Assembly (NCBI GenBank): GCA_963971285.1
Contig: OZ020260.1
Location: 4,498,798 to 4,562,797 of the forward strand
From: Astropecten irregularis
Taxonomy: Eukaryota > Echinodermata > Asteroidea > Paxillosida > Astropectinidae
Direction: 5' to 3'
DNA: 64,000 nt
Shown here: positions 23,886-37,400 of the stretch, piece after piece
How positions within the stretch are numbered: the first letter of the stretch is position 1
Layout of the letters: the number at the start of each line of letters is the position of its first letter
Notes under the pieces: model-generated
What the model was told of the DNA's origin: nothing
The model's database searches: none
The model's input: only the letters and a program-made list of their open reading frames with translations
Program-made: the position numbers and the translations under genes

Positions 23886-25765
23886 TAAAGTGGAGCCCTT
23901 CCAAATTGCCCCCTCCCCCGACCTTTTATTATTCTATGATATATATAAGGGGGTTTACACAGGAATCAGTTTTTAGTGAATGATTTTTCTTAATAGGGGG
24001 TGGGCTATGAGAGTGAGACAAAACTCAGCTTCTAACAGATCCACGACAGGGTTGAGCTTTTTAATACTAGTATTTTTCTTCCTGTATTACCAAAAACAAA
24101 ACAAACGTTATAACATGTGCGTTATCCAAAATAGATTAATCCAATAATTTCGTTGTTATATATATCGCTTGGAAAGTCGTAGGGAACATCACGCTGTTTT
24201 TTTTGTACCCTGAATTCTCCTGGCAATTTTATTACATCTTTTATAACCGATTATATTTTTTACATTTTTTAAACAAACTTTTGTCATAAAACAGTAGACT
24301 AGTTTCAGAATTTTTCTTTATTATTATTATTATATCTTTTTTTTTCTTAGAAAAACTGTTTTTACCTAACCATTTTTTTATACTTAACAGTTTTGAGACT
24401 ATAATACTATTATATTTAATATTTTTGATGTTAGTGATTTGTACCAAGAGTAAAGAATAAACCTCTACCTGCAAATATTTCATGTATATACTTATGTAGT
24501 TTGCATGCAAAAGCTTGTATATTATTGAAATTAGCGACAATTGTCCAAAGATGGTGTGTTTCCGATTGCAATTATGGGAAATATTCCACAAATATTTGTC
24601 ACCAGAATTATCAATCCTTGGAATATTTGTTCAAGAAATATGATAAAATTCACCTTTTTGAAAAGTAAAACTTTCTTATTCATGCTTCAAGCTTGCGGAG
24701 TTCGAAAAATTTTCCAGAAACCCGGCCTTTTACCAAGACAAGTTTTTAATGATATCAAGGGTTTTGCTAAATATTCCCAAATTATTGCGATGTTTGGAAT
24801 TCTGGAATATATATATATATATATTTGTGTGTAGTAGGTTACCCTTGTTTGGTGTATTTTAGTCATTTGGGTATTTTTGATGATTTTTAATAAAATTGAC
24901 AAAACTCTATCTGGTTTCATACTGATTTTTATTATTTCCTTTTATTTAAATACAAAACTAGATATTTGAACATTACAGAGGAAAATATATTCTTTTGGGT
25001 TCAACTTTTTTTTAGCAAAATTGTCATTGTGTTTCACAAAAGTACAGTTTAAAGTTGAGCACAATTTCTTAAGATGTTCAAAGCAACGGTACTTAATATT
25101 TTATCTCGTAAAACCACACACAAACTATGTTCACTGAGGCATTTTAGGAAATAGCAATTTGCTTGATTATACATGTAACTTTAACCCGGCTGCATTTGGA
25201 ATTCAAGCCTACCGGAGAAATTGCATAGAGTACATTTTTGTACTCGACGGAAAGATTGTTTTTGATACCATACCATATTATGAATCTTGTGCAGTCCAGA
25301 TTTCATTAGACGGAGTTAGACTAAAAGGGCTGGCTTTTGTCGGAAGACTTTCATTGCATAATTCTTGTCTCAGTAAAATCAACTACAGCCAGAAGAATTG
25401 GCTTATCAGTACAAATAGTGGTTAATAGTGGTAGTTGGGTGCTGTGGCCTAGAGGTCTGGCGTGGTGAACTCGACGTCTTGTGGTCAATCTACAGATTGT
25501 GGGTTCGAATCCAGCCATGGGTTAATAGTGCTTGTGTTCTTGGGCAAGACGCTTTGTAACATATTGCTCCTCTTCACCCAGGTGTAAATGGGAACCTGTG
25601 CGCTGAATACTTCCCAGGGAGTTGAGATGGTTTCAGGAATGTAAATTATGCCCGATGACCACGGATAATAATTGATTTGCGCCATGAGCGTCACGCTTGA
25701 CGGATACCGGCGCATTATAAGTGTCCATTATAGTTATTTTAATTATTAAATTCATTCATTTCTTA
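23886..25765. other. 3' region between convergent CUB/TSP1 gene and SRXN1
   Basis: AT-rich, non-coding by inspection. A possible poly(A) signal AATAAA for the plus-strand gene lies at 24889-24894; TTTATT strings near 24926 could serve SRXN1 on the minus strand. A SINE copy fills 25434-25750. Which signals are used cannot be told from sequence alone. Confidence 0.4.
25434..25750 (+). mobile_element. tRNA-derived SINE, family A
   Basis: Same family as 37672-38035: GCTGTGGCCTAGAGGTCTGG, B-box GGGTTCGAATCC, CTTGGGCAAGACGCTTTGTA. It lies just downstream of SRXN1 in the convergent 3' region. Confidence 0.75.
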
Positions 25766-27045
25766 TTATTGTAAATCGGGCGTGGATGAACCCAGATAGT
25801 TTTTCAGATCAGACACTGTTGATCGGACAATCTTGCACGGTATGGTCTCCATCTTGAGCCTGGTGTATGCTGCGTAACGGTGACATCCCCCAAACGAGTA
25901 GTAATAATCTCCGCCCCTTTTGCCAGTTATCCATAGGATGTCAATTGGTGGAACGCTGCGTCTCTGGTTTGGGTCCTGCGGCAAATAAAAGAACAGAGGA
26001 TGTATTGTAGGGTTAAACATCTGCCCGCTCACTTTACAACAAAGATAAAGACCAACAAACAAACAAAACAAACTAACAAGCTGCCCCTATAAAATACTCC
26101 ATACTAAAAACTTTGCACACTGATAACCTTTGCTCAAAGGAACTGAACTTTTAAATGAAGCCAAAACAACTGAATTAAACATATTTTCTAATAAAACACA
26201 AAGGAAATAAACTCTGTTCCTAGCTCTATGGATTATCAAACTAAAATTTCACAATTCATTAGACCGAATCAGTGCTATCGTCTCGTCAGTCTCATGGTTG
26301 ACAAAAGGAATGGTCACAGCGGTTTGTCAGCCAACTTGTTCCATCTGAATGTATGTTTTGACCCAGCTCGGTCTGTGACACTTATGTATGGGGAACTGGA
26401 ACTAAGTAAGGCTTGCGGAGACATATTTATAATACAGTACACTCTTTTTGGAAGGTGTGTGGTCCTGAGAAGGACCGGCGAGAAAAAAGTTTTTGACATT
26501 TTGGCCAGTGTGCTCAGGAGGATGGATATGGCTCTCTCTCTCCTGAGGATGGCCAGAGCACACTGGTCGAAACGTCGAGAACTTTCACTCACCGGTCCTT
26601 CTCAGGACCACAGTCGACCTTCTAAAAAAGAGTGTTGGACATGGTTTCTCCACTCCCCAAGCCTTAGTAATAGTCTCTTCACCATGCAAAACTTCAAATC
26701 CTACTTTATGGGGAACTGGTTTTCTTACCAAAGGTTTGATCATTTTATACCTAATAATCTGTTATACATCCTCTCAATGGGAGGTATATGTACCTTAATG
26801 GTGTCCATGAGTGATAGAACCTTATCTTCATCCAGCACCGATGGAAGTGGTCGAATCAGATGGCGGATAGGAACCTGGTAGATTTCATCGATGTGACCGG
26901 CGTGGATGCTAGTTGTCGCCTCGTCACCGGTCCGTCCAGCTTCGTCCGTGCCAGGTTGTTTGGCCATCTGGGACGATGACCCCTGGACCCAGAGTGTGGA
27001 CGCGGATGGTAGTTTGGCTTTGTGGGTCGTGCTGTCTGTACTCAT
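25766..27045 (-). CDS. SRXN1: Sulfiredoxin
   Basis: Two exons on the minus strand: 26794-27045 (84 codons, ATG at 27045-27043) and 25766-25975 (69 codons and TAA), phase-0 intron, 153 aa. Sulfiredoxin uses ATP to reduce the over-oxidised cysteine sulfinic acid of 2-Cys peroxiredoxins, mainly in the cytosol. Conserved blocks seen: IHAGHI near residues 47-52, RPLPSVLD at 65-72, VPPIDILWI early in exon 2, the catalytic FGGCHR with Cys115, and the C-terminal STPDLQ, identical in type to vertebrate SRXN1. The first 45 residues are Ser/Thr-rich and not conserved. The intron carries a foldback repeat (26434-26637). The gene is head-to-head with ACADM and convergent with the CUB/TSP1 gene. Confidence 0.95.
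26434..26637. repeat. Foldback repeat in SRXN1 intron
   Basis: Two inverted arms of roughly 60 nt around GGTCCTGAGAAGGACCGG and its complement, with a middle segment containing CCTGAGGATGGCC and TCGAAACGTCGAG. A half-copy lies near 1545-1650 and a related fold at 40359-40540. Confidence 0.6.
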
Positions 27046-28474
27046 CAGTAACTGGATAATATAGGGTTAATGTTAAATTACTTTATACAATTACGCCTAT
27101 AGGAGTATAACATGCAGAATACCCCGCCACTGAAAAACCCTGAGCATAAACATATGAACGGTCAAGAAAAACATTGTACACGGGTTCAATGAGGGAGAGG
27201 TGAGTGGCAGGGTATTCTGCAATTGAGCCCAATTAATTATACATGTGGTAGGATGAATTATACGTTAATGACCAACGTTAAATGGTTAGTTTTACTTTGA
27301 ACAATTCCATGTCTAGATCATATTGCAGTCTGAAAATGAGCAGGTAATGAAGTTAATTTTAATTCACTTCACTGCCCACAGTCCAACCAGTCCCTCGTAC
27401 CGTCAACAATAAGTTTTACACGTAGCCTTTATCGCTCCATGCTTTTAAAACAGCATGATCAAGTCAGTGATCATCATACTTAACTTTAGTTTTGAAAAGC
27501 CCATAGTTGTATCATGGAGCATGGAGGAAGTTCATGGTTGTATTTATTATGCCTACAAATAGTACAAACTTAAAGAAATGGTACCGAATTGGTAAGACAA
27601 AATACACTTCATAATCACAGATTCACATAAAACTTACACAGTATAATGGTGATGATAGGAGAAAGCATCCCATGAAATGTTTTTGTCTGAAATGCCATAT
27701 TCGTTGAGAAATAAATGAAACTATTTTCCGATTGGAATAAAATGCTTCGAAGCGTTTTATTCATTCGTTGAAATGTGTACAGTTCTCTGTACACGGGTTT
27801 TCACTATTTTCTCGTGACCCAGATGGCTGATTGACCTCAAACTTCTACAGGTTTGTCAGTTACGGTATATGATGGATTACATAATGTGCTTTCACTGTCA
27901 CTTGTCAGCAACGGTTTTGTCGCAAACACCAGTTCTGTACCATCCATTTAATAATATAGGCCCCTACTTTATAAAAAGGCATCCTTAGATTAGAAATTTA
28001 CTATTTAAGTAGTAAAAAGGTTGGCTTTTTCTTACTCGAAATTGTCCACAAAACAAAGCCAACTTCACAACTCCATATATATTGACACACGTCGGCGATA
28101 CTTTGCAGAAAGACAATCGGGAAATCTCAGTTAAACTCCTGACGAGTGACATCATTTTTGTAAAATTCCTGAAGTCAGCTTAAGGAAGCAGACGACGGTG
28201 TCCTCATTATTACACAAGAGTCTCTTGAGGGCAGCAAACTAATAATGGACGGTAGCCTTTTAAACCAAATATTACGGTTTATATTATCGGACGAGTCCCC
28301 TAACATACGCACATACATTTGTTACGAGAGACGTTATATTAAGGCCACCGTCGAACTTACGTATGACCTTTGTCCTACCTTGACGTCCGTGCGTTGAACA
28401 GATCTTGATTTACACAACAGAAAAAGGTCATTTCATATAAAAATCGTATGTTTTGAAGTCTTAAAACGACCACA
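27046..28474. promoter_or_regulatory. Shared SRXN1/ACADM divergent intergenic region
   Basis: 1,429 bp between two start codons pointing apart, so it should hold both promoters. No coding frame is seen. A DR1-like site lies near the ACADM end. I looked for an antioxidant response element core (TGACnnnGC) for SRXN1 and found no convincing copy. Confidence 0.5.
28364..28376 (-). promoter_or_regulatory. DR1-type nuclear receptor site upstream of ACADM
   Basis: Plus strand reads TGACCTTTGTCCT; on the minus strand this is AGGACA, one A spacer, AGGTCA. One half-site is perfect and the other has one change. DR1 sites bind HNF4, PPAR/RXR and COUP-TF; mammalian ACADM promoters carry nuclear receptor response elements. 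It lies 98 bp before the ATG. Confidence 0.45.
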
Positions 28475-31400
28475 ATGGCTCTTCGACTTACACTCAACCG
28501 TGCAGTGAGGGTGAGTTTGGGATTGTGGGAATGTGAAACCGATGATATTGCCGTCTTAGGGCAAAGCTAGGCTAGACTCTGTGGCATTAAAAAACAGTCG
28601 AAAACTGATTAGGTGAGCTGATGAGTCGGTACGTAATGGTAACCAACTCGGTCCGTGACCAACTCGGTCCGTGACCAACTCGGTCCGTAACCAACGGACT
28701 GAGTTGGTTACGGACCGAGTTGGTCATGGAACGTGTTGGTCACGGACCGAGTTGACTCGGACTGAATTGATTGGTTACGGACCGAGTTGACCTGAAACCA
28801 GTGAGGTGGAATCAATTTACAATTTACGTTAGGCCTAACGACGTTAGGCCTAATTAACGTTAGTCCACATACTCAAAAAGTAGGCCTACCCCTTCATTGT
28901 AAAAGCATGAAAAGGCTAGGCCTGTTGCAACGAATCAACAAATTCGACGAAACTAGATCATAAACGCCCTCTATCATCCGATTCCTAATTTCGGTATGGA
29001 ATTTGCAAATCTGTTAATTGGACTCGTTGCTAGTCCCCATCATATTGTTGATGTTAAGTAGACAAAAACTATATAAGACCATTCGGTCTCGAATCGGCGG
29101 AAGCGAGAACGGTTTAACGTTAGACCAACTTAGTGCAGCAGTGCATGCTGCAGGACGTGCACCGCGACCGGTGCCCATAGATTTAAAAAAAATATTTAAC
29201 TCCATGACCGGTGCCAAACCTCACAGTTTGACTGGGACCTGTGGTCGATTTCACGAAACTTTACGCAGTTGCGTAAGTCCACTTACGCCACAAAATTCGT
29301 GGCGTAAGTGGACTTACGCAACTGCGTAAAGTTTCGTGAAATCGACTGCCGGTCTATTAAAAGATGGTGCTAGCAGTAGCAGAATGAACGTGAACGGACG
29401 TGAACGTAGGTCGTGGGCGACGTGTTTTTAAAATTTTAGCCTCGCTGTTGAGTAGCAATCAATTTTCCATTTAGCGATGAATTTTAGCTTTAGCGATTAT
29501 CGCAAAACGTTAGTGAAATCAGCCCAATAAAGGAAAATAATAGCCTAAGCTAAGTTGGCAGGGTTTTGAGCATGGTGAATTTAATTTAGGCTAGGTCTAA
29601 TTTAAAGAGAAATGAGGGAAATGGGGACATGATCATTGATCAACGACACGAAGAACGGCACTCTACCCTACATGTAACTAGTTCTAGATCTATGTACAGT
29701 GTAGAAGTCTCCTCCGTGAGCTTTTAAAGAGGTTTTTACTTATTGAAAAGTGAACAAAGAAAAATTGACTGGAGCGGGATTCGAACCGGCGACCTCCTGA
29801 ATACCGTACAGGCGCTCTACCAACTGAGCTATCCAGCCCTACGTTGGTGGTGACCCCAAATAGTCAATCATCTTTGTTCGTTTGGCAGTCAGAAGCCATG
29901 AAACCACGCACACACCGCCATGCCCCAGGGATCGTTTCAATGATACACGCAGCAAGCTGCAACCTGGGAACGGTACATGGGGGATCACTCAAAGAGGATA
30001 CGGCTTTTTAAGTAGGTTTCTACTTAGTTAGATGTAATACTTTTCTAGTAGGCCCTACATGTAGTACTAGACCCAGGGCCGATCACAGGGCCGATGCACG
30101 GTGCCGTAACTGTTACACTATGCCTGGTTTTTAAACAACGATTGATGAAATTGTGGTAAAATGTTTCAGCACCGTGGGACTGACTGCATACAGTGTATTG
30201 TTAAAATGTTAACGTCATCTGTTTTTGTGCGTTGATGTTGTGGTTATCGTGTCTTACTAACTTTCTAACGATCCAGGCCCTCTCCAATCAGCTGCCTCGC
30301 TCTCAGACTGTGCTTGCTAGGAGCCAGAACACCGATTCTAAAACTGAATCCAGGCCCTCGTCCGCTGGGCTGGAATTTGGTAAGCTGTTCTCAAATATGC
30401 ATGCAATAACCAGGCATGCAACGTTTCCTTGGATCAGCCGATTTCCTCTTTTTTCACTTCACTCTTATATGCCATTGGAAAGTGAAAAACACTGTACAAA
30501 ATATGGTAAAAATTGGAATTTCCTCTTTTTTTTTGGAAAGTCCAAGTTGCATGCCTGATGAATAACTTATGAAAATGTCATCAAATTTGGCACTCACATT
30601 GTTGAGAAAATAAAACCAGTGTTGTGTCCAAGTCCGGTCAGTCCCAGTCCGAGTCCCAGTCCGACTCCATTTGAGTCCGAGACCAAGTCCGGCATGCATA
30701 ATATACATAATAAATCAAAATCACACAATTTGTTTTGTATGTTTTTTTTTAATGACAAGACAACAAGTTTAAACATTACTGAAAATGTAAGTCTGAGACT
30801 GGGACTGGAGTCTCACAGCACTGAATAAAACCATAATGACTTTGTTCTTGCTTCTGTTTAAAGATAATATCATACTTTGGTTTTTATCAAAGAAATACAG
30901 ATTCATGGGCAAAAATACCAAGACAGATACAGTAACAGCCATCTGTGAATATTTTATCCCCATACAGTGCCCACTTTTTGAGAAAACAGTGAAAAACAGC
31001 CACAGTATTTCTTAAGTCTTTTCTCTTTTATTTTTGATCTTTCAAAAGACCAACAAGATTTTCGGTCGTTGTTTTACTAATTTCTGGATAAATACACCAT
31101 TTCAGGTGGAAACATTTTAACGGTAGGTTTCTACTAGTATCATCTTCATACCTTGAAAGTTATACATAAATCTGTGAATATTTCTGTTTTGTTCTCTTGA
31201 ATTAATTCTGTAGTAAATCAGCTGACAGTACAATATACTGCATTTCTTTGGAAGGTGCTTTTTTGTTAATAGCTTTAAAAATTTAATTTAGCCTGAAATT
31301 TTCCCCATTTTCATTCCAATTGGTGAACAGAGTTGAGCGATGAGCAGAAAGAGTACCGGGAATTGGCTCGCAAGTTTGCCAGGGAAGAGATCGTCCCCAA

Positions 31401-34400
31401 GGCGGCCGAATATGACAAGACGGGAGAGGTATGCAAGATTTAGACACGTCCTCCCTACCCCCACCCTCCTCAATGTATAGTGAGCCTCCTGCAGTTTCTT
31501 TAGTCCCTACAGTCTGACCTAAGGTTAAAGGGGTTGGGAAGGTTTCCGCACCGGCCCGAATCTCTTTGTCAACATCACAAACAGTTGGTAAAAGTGCTGG
31601 CTAGGTTACAGTATCAAAATCTGACTTGAAGATCTGACTCACAGAAGGCCATGCACTGACCTGTTCATAATTTGATTTGTCATGGAATAAAAACAAACCT
31701 GTGAAATGTTCAGCTCAATTGATCATTGGAAACAGTAGAAAACAGTGAAAAACCGTTGCAATTTTTACACAAAATTGTGAGATAATGATAAGGTTTTGAT
31801 CTCGGAGATCAAAGCTGTTTTTCAGTATTTTGTTATACTTATTTCTGGAAAAATACAGCATTTCAGGTGGAAAAATTGTGATGGTATGTTTGTACCAGGT
31901 CTATCCTGTAAGTTATACGTAAATCTGTGATCATGTCTGTTTTGGTTTCATACCAAAGTATGATAGTACCTTTAACGAGAAGCTGAAGAATCTGTGTGAC
32001 TAGTGTAGTTTGAACATTTCTCTCTCTCTCTCTCTTCCTCTACAGTATCCATGGGACATCATCCACAAGGCTTTTGACCTAGGCCTGATGAACGCCCACA
32101 TACCGTCCTCAGTCGGTAAGATACTTAAAAGCTTTCTAGCTGTCAATCAAAATCTAGTTTCCAAAAAATACCCATTTTATGAACAAACAAAATTGACTGG
32201 GACAGGATTCGAACCTTTGGGCCAATTACACTAAACGCTTTGCGATCATTGCTAAGCCAAAATCCATCGCTAAACGGACAATTAGTACGCAAAGTAGTGA
32301 TCAATTTTCAATTTAGCAATGGATCTAGGCGTTAGTGATGATTGCAAAGCGTTTAATAGTGAAATCGGCCCCTGGAATACCATATGCCGCCGTTCTTCCA
32401 ACTGAGCTATCCAGCCCTACGTTGGCGACTCGGCAGTGTTCCTAATAGTCAATTATCATTATTCGTTTGGCAGTCAGAAGCCATGAAACCATGCACATGG
32501 GCAACATTAGCATTGCTGCAAATTGCTCAAAGAGCACAAGCCAAAAAAACAAAACAAAAAACACCAGAATCCAGCTCCAGTCAGTTTTCTTTGTTTACCT
32601 TTCAGAGTCCAGTCCAGGGGTCGATTTCACCAAATTTCATCGTAACTTACTATCAATCATAGGACTTATGATGTATTGCAGCCCAACTGAGGATTATCCT
32701 TCGTAACTCGAGTTACTATCGATCGTAGAGTTTCGTGAAATCGACCCCAGTTTCCCTCGTGGTCATTTGATGATTATTCCATTCCTGTTTTTATTCATTA
32801 ATTTCCCGAGGGGCTTTGCGGTGGCCTCTCTTTGGTCTTGCACAGAAATCCATCCAGACCCTCAAGAATATATTTGATAATCTTTTTGCTTTTGTTTCTG
32901 GTCCATTGTCAGGCGGTCTTGGCTTGGGTATCTTAGACTCCTGCATCATCGCCGAGGAGTTTGCTTACGGCTGTACCGGCATCCAGACGGCCGTCGAAGC
33001 TAATTCACTAGGGGTGAGTCTCCTTCCCCGTTATACCTCAAAGTCCTTGAGGTATAACTGGGAACATCTCAGTCTAGTGTATTGACTTCAGAGCAGAAAG
33101 TTTTCATGAACACCCTTCAGAATTGCTTTCAACTTTTCACGGAAAGAATTGCGATGTTGTGTGTGCTGTCATAAGCGATGTTTTTTGGCTGCTGGAACTG
33201 CTAGCCTTCATCAGGCAACTGAAGGACTCAATGCTGCGGTGGTCCGGTGTAACATCAACCGAGACAGCGGCATCGACATCCCTGGTTTCTGGCTTCCCAC
33301 TGTACTATCAAGCTCTATGATCGAGTGACCCCGCACATCAGCACGGTACGGCGAATACAGACGCGGACCAACAGGATATAAACGGAGACCATGGATTTCT
33401 TCAGTTGCCTGATGAAGGCTAGCAGTTCCAGCTGCTGAAACGTCGGTACCAACAACACGAAATTGCGTGACTTTAAAGACCTTTTTTTTCTTCCAACAAT
33501 ATCAGTGTTTTGGTTTTCGACCTTCCTGGGCTGTGGCGACTGATGTATTAATTCATATTTGTTTGGACTGTCTCTGCAGCAAATGCCCGTCATTCTGGCT
33601 GGGAACCCTGAGCAGCAGAAGAAGTACCTGGGCCGTATGATGGAGGAACCCCTGATGTGTGTACGTAGAAATTCCATTATTATCGAACCATTAATAGCTT
33701 TTCAATGAAATAGTTCTTCTTGGAAGCCTACTGTTTATTACCGGGGTCAATTTCACCAAACTTATCGTAACTTACTATCAATCTTAGGACTTATGATGTA
33801 TTGCAGCTCTACATAGGATACGATGGGTTATCCTTGGTAAGTCGAGTTATGATCAATTGAATGAGATTTCACATATTTGTATCTAGGATTTTTTTTTCTC
33901 GAAGACTGTGTACGAAAGTATAGGAGATTTTCATAGTTCAGATTTTGTTATGCCCCCTGTCAGTTGTTTTCAGTTATTTTTATCATTGGTCAATCTCATC
34001 CCTGTTATTACTGAGGTGACTGTGCACGTTAAAACCTTGTCCTGGTCCTAGGCCAGTAGATCCAGAAATCCAGTAATTATATAGGCCCCTCCCACTGCAC
34101 ACATGGGCAATGTACGAAAGACTGTGTACGAAAGTATAGGAGATTTTCATAGTTCAGATTTTGTTATGCCCCCTGTCAGTTGTTTTCAGTTATTTTTATC
34201 ATTGGTCAATCTCATCCCTGTTATTACTGAGGTGACTGTGCACGTTAAAACCTTGTCCTGGTCCTAGGCCAGTAGATCCAGAAATCCAGTAATTATATAG
34301 GCCCCTCCCACTGCACACATGGGCAATGAATGCTTGTTCCTATCCAATGTCACATTACACCTTCCAGTCACACGCTCCATAAGCTTGCGTACACTTGCCT

Positions 34401-37400
34401 GACTTAAGTGAATGCGCGTCGGACATCAGCCACGGCTGTGATTGGCCAGAAAGAAATGGATCAGTCTATTTTCGTCAGAGCTTGTTGAAGCATCAATTTT
34501 TACTAAAGTTGAAGAAGTCTTGTCTAATTGTTTTTTGTTGAATAATTCCATCAAATTTCTCACCTCAGGCCTATTGCGTGACCGAGCCCGGTGCCGGCTC
34601 GGATGTCGCCGGTCTCCGGACCCGCGCCGAGAAGAAAGGCGACGAGTACATCCTGAACGGTAACAAGATGTGGATCACCAACGGGGGTCATGCCAACTGG
34701 TACTTTGTCCTGGCCCGCACTGACCCAGACCCAAAGGCCTCGGCAGCCAAGGCCTTCACAGGGTTCATCGTGGAGAGAGACACGCCAGGAGTCATTCCCG
34801 GCCGGAAGGTACAAGGCAGAAAATTAGAAGCTAGGGAATGTCCTTCCTGCTGAACTTAACTACGTTAAGATAAGACTTAGGGGGTTTGCAAAACGGAGGT
34901 TCTGGCTCTGGCTCCATTTCGTGGATCCATTATAAAATAAAGAGCATCAAAATAGAGGCTTTTGGCTACGGTTCGGAAGTAGATTCTCTGGTTTGACAAA
35001 GAAAAACAGAGCTTCAGCTTCAAGTTTTGAAGCTGAACAACTGCATGTTACTGATCACTTGTACTCACTCAGCTTGGATCAAGATCACAGAGATGCTTAT
35101 AACAGCAAGCGTTGCTTTCCCCTGCTGAGCAGAATGCAACGTGTAAAGGCCTATCTCACACCAAGTCAGTTTTGAATACAGGCAATCAATTCCAGACTTC
35201 TAGTTGTCTTTGAGCAGAAGACATTCTCCTCTCAAGTTTCCCATTAATTTCCTCAGGGATCATCAGAAAACATGTCCAAGCTGCCTGTGAAAATTGTCCT
35301 TGTTTGAGCTGCTTTGGTGAAAAAAAAGCAAGATGATGTTTCTCTCAGCCTAAACTTTTGTGTAGCCCTTGAGCAACTGGAGGCTGTTCATCGTATTAAA
35401 AGAGGAACCTTTCCTTAAATATTGGTCTTTCTTGGGTTATTTATATTTTAGGAGTGGAACATGGGTCAGAGGGCATCGGACACCCGAGGGATCACGTTTG
35501 AGGACGTGAGGGTGCCCAAGGAGAACGTCCTGATTGGAGAAGGGATGGGCTTCAAGATCGCCATGGGTGCCTTCGACAAAACCAGGCCTCCTGTAAGTAG
35601 ACCCCCCCTCCCCCTTCCCCTTTCCCCTAATACCCTGCCTCCTTTGCTGGTCATTCAGACCACAGTGTGACTGTTTATACCTCCAAGCTTAGATGAGGAC
35701 ATGCAACCACCATCACATGGCTGGACAGCTCGCATGGTAGAGTGCTGGTGCTGTTAGGGCTTCAGGCTCTAGACCTAGCACAAAAAAACGTTTCCTCCTT
35801 CTCGTCAAAGTCCAGCATTTCTCTGTGGAAACACAGTGTGAGGCCAGATTGGAACCCTGGGGTCAGCAAAGATGAAATCTGACCGGACCACATACTGGAC
35901 TCAGAGAATTAATATAATCAGGGGCCAATTTCATAGAGCTGCTTATGCACCAAAATTTGTACTACAAACCTTGGTAAATAAAATCAGTATGTCAGCCCAA
36001 ACTCCTTGTGAATGTTATGCTCAGCAAACAATGGCCGAATACAAGTCAAAAGCAGTAAACATCACATGAAAATTTGGTTGGTAATCCTGTTTGATCAAGG
36101 AAGACTTTTCATGCTTATGCAAATTTTGTGCTAAAGCAGCTATATGAAATTGGCCAGCTGGCTGTGTGTATAGAATCGGCTAACGAATGACCTCCGTTTA
36201 TAATACGCAAGAAGGTGAACTCATTTTCCGTTGAAAAACCAAGCATGTCAGCTCATTAATATGCATCAGATGAAACAATGAACCAATGAAATAACTTCAT
36301 CTGGTCATGAATACATAACAACTTGACCAATGAGATGAAAGTGTCTTGGCTCGTGAATAATGCATGAGGTTTGAATCATTTTTCCGTGCCGTTGTGTTTA
36401 TAGGTTGCGGCAGGAGCTACAGGCCTTGCGCAGAGAGCCTTCGAAGAGGCCACCAAATACTCCATGGAGAGAAAGACATTCGGCAAATACATCTGTGAGG
36501 TAAAAACAATCCCCCAATCGCCATGATGATAGCAGTTTCACACTATGGTGGACTTACCCGGGGTAATACATTACCCGGTTAGTTAGAAATTGAGTAAGAA
36601 TCAGTTTCATACTACAGAATTTACCGCGTCCTTCAGCCTTACCCGCTTCAGTGCGTACCTAGGTAAATAGCAACCAAAGAGTTGTCTCAAGACTGCTGTT
36701 TACCCCAAGATTGATGGTTAAGTACATCGGACCGAAACGTGTCAGGCCCTCCTAACTCTAGGCATTTTTTTTATAAATTTCAGGTCATTATTGTGGCTGA
36801 TGAGCAGTTTGAAACAGTTTATTACTTGTATTGAATATCGCAAAGAGAGTTAGAAATTACCCATGTAAAGTGGCGCCTGGAGGTAGTTAATCACTTCAGA
36901 TTAATACCTGGGTAATCTTGGTTATTATAAACCCCAAGATTAAAAAAAAAAAAAAATTATTTCCATTGTCTCTTCTTCTCCCCTCTATCCTCATTCAACA
37001 GCACCAAGCTGTGGGCTTCCTGCTGGCTGACATGGCCATCGGCATCGAGTCAGCCCGGCTCCTGACCCACCGGGCAGCGTGGGAGATCGACCAGGGCCGG
37101 CGCAATACCTACTTCGCTTCCATTGCCAAGGCATTGGCAGGTGACGTGGCCAACAAGTGCGCCACAGACGCCGTGCAGATATTCGGGGGAAACGGCTTCA
37201 ACAGTGACTACCCCGTGGAGAAGCTGATGAGGGACGCCAAGATCTACCAGGTAGGAAGGATGAAGGAGAAGATGACCTTAATGGATGTCATGAACATGAA
37301 CATGAGAGTTCGCTGGGCTGCTTGATAGATAGACAGAACGTCCACCTTCCCAATAGACAAGCAGCCCATCCGCCTGCCCAACAGCCCGCCCGACAGACAG

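Noticed and set aside
25159-25425. Plus-strand frame LDYTCNFNPAAFGIQ...
   Set aside because: 88 residues in AT-rich 3' sequence with no splice partner, no recognisable domain and ordinary chance length.
30600-30680. Frame rich in SPSPSPSP
   Set aside because: It comes from a simple AGTCCGAGTCC repeat in ACADM intron 2; no coding support.
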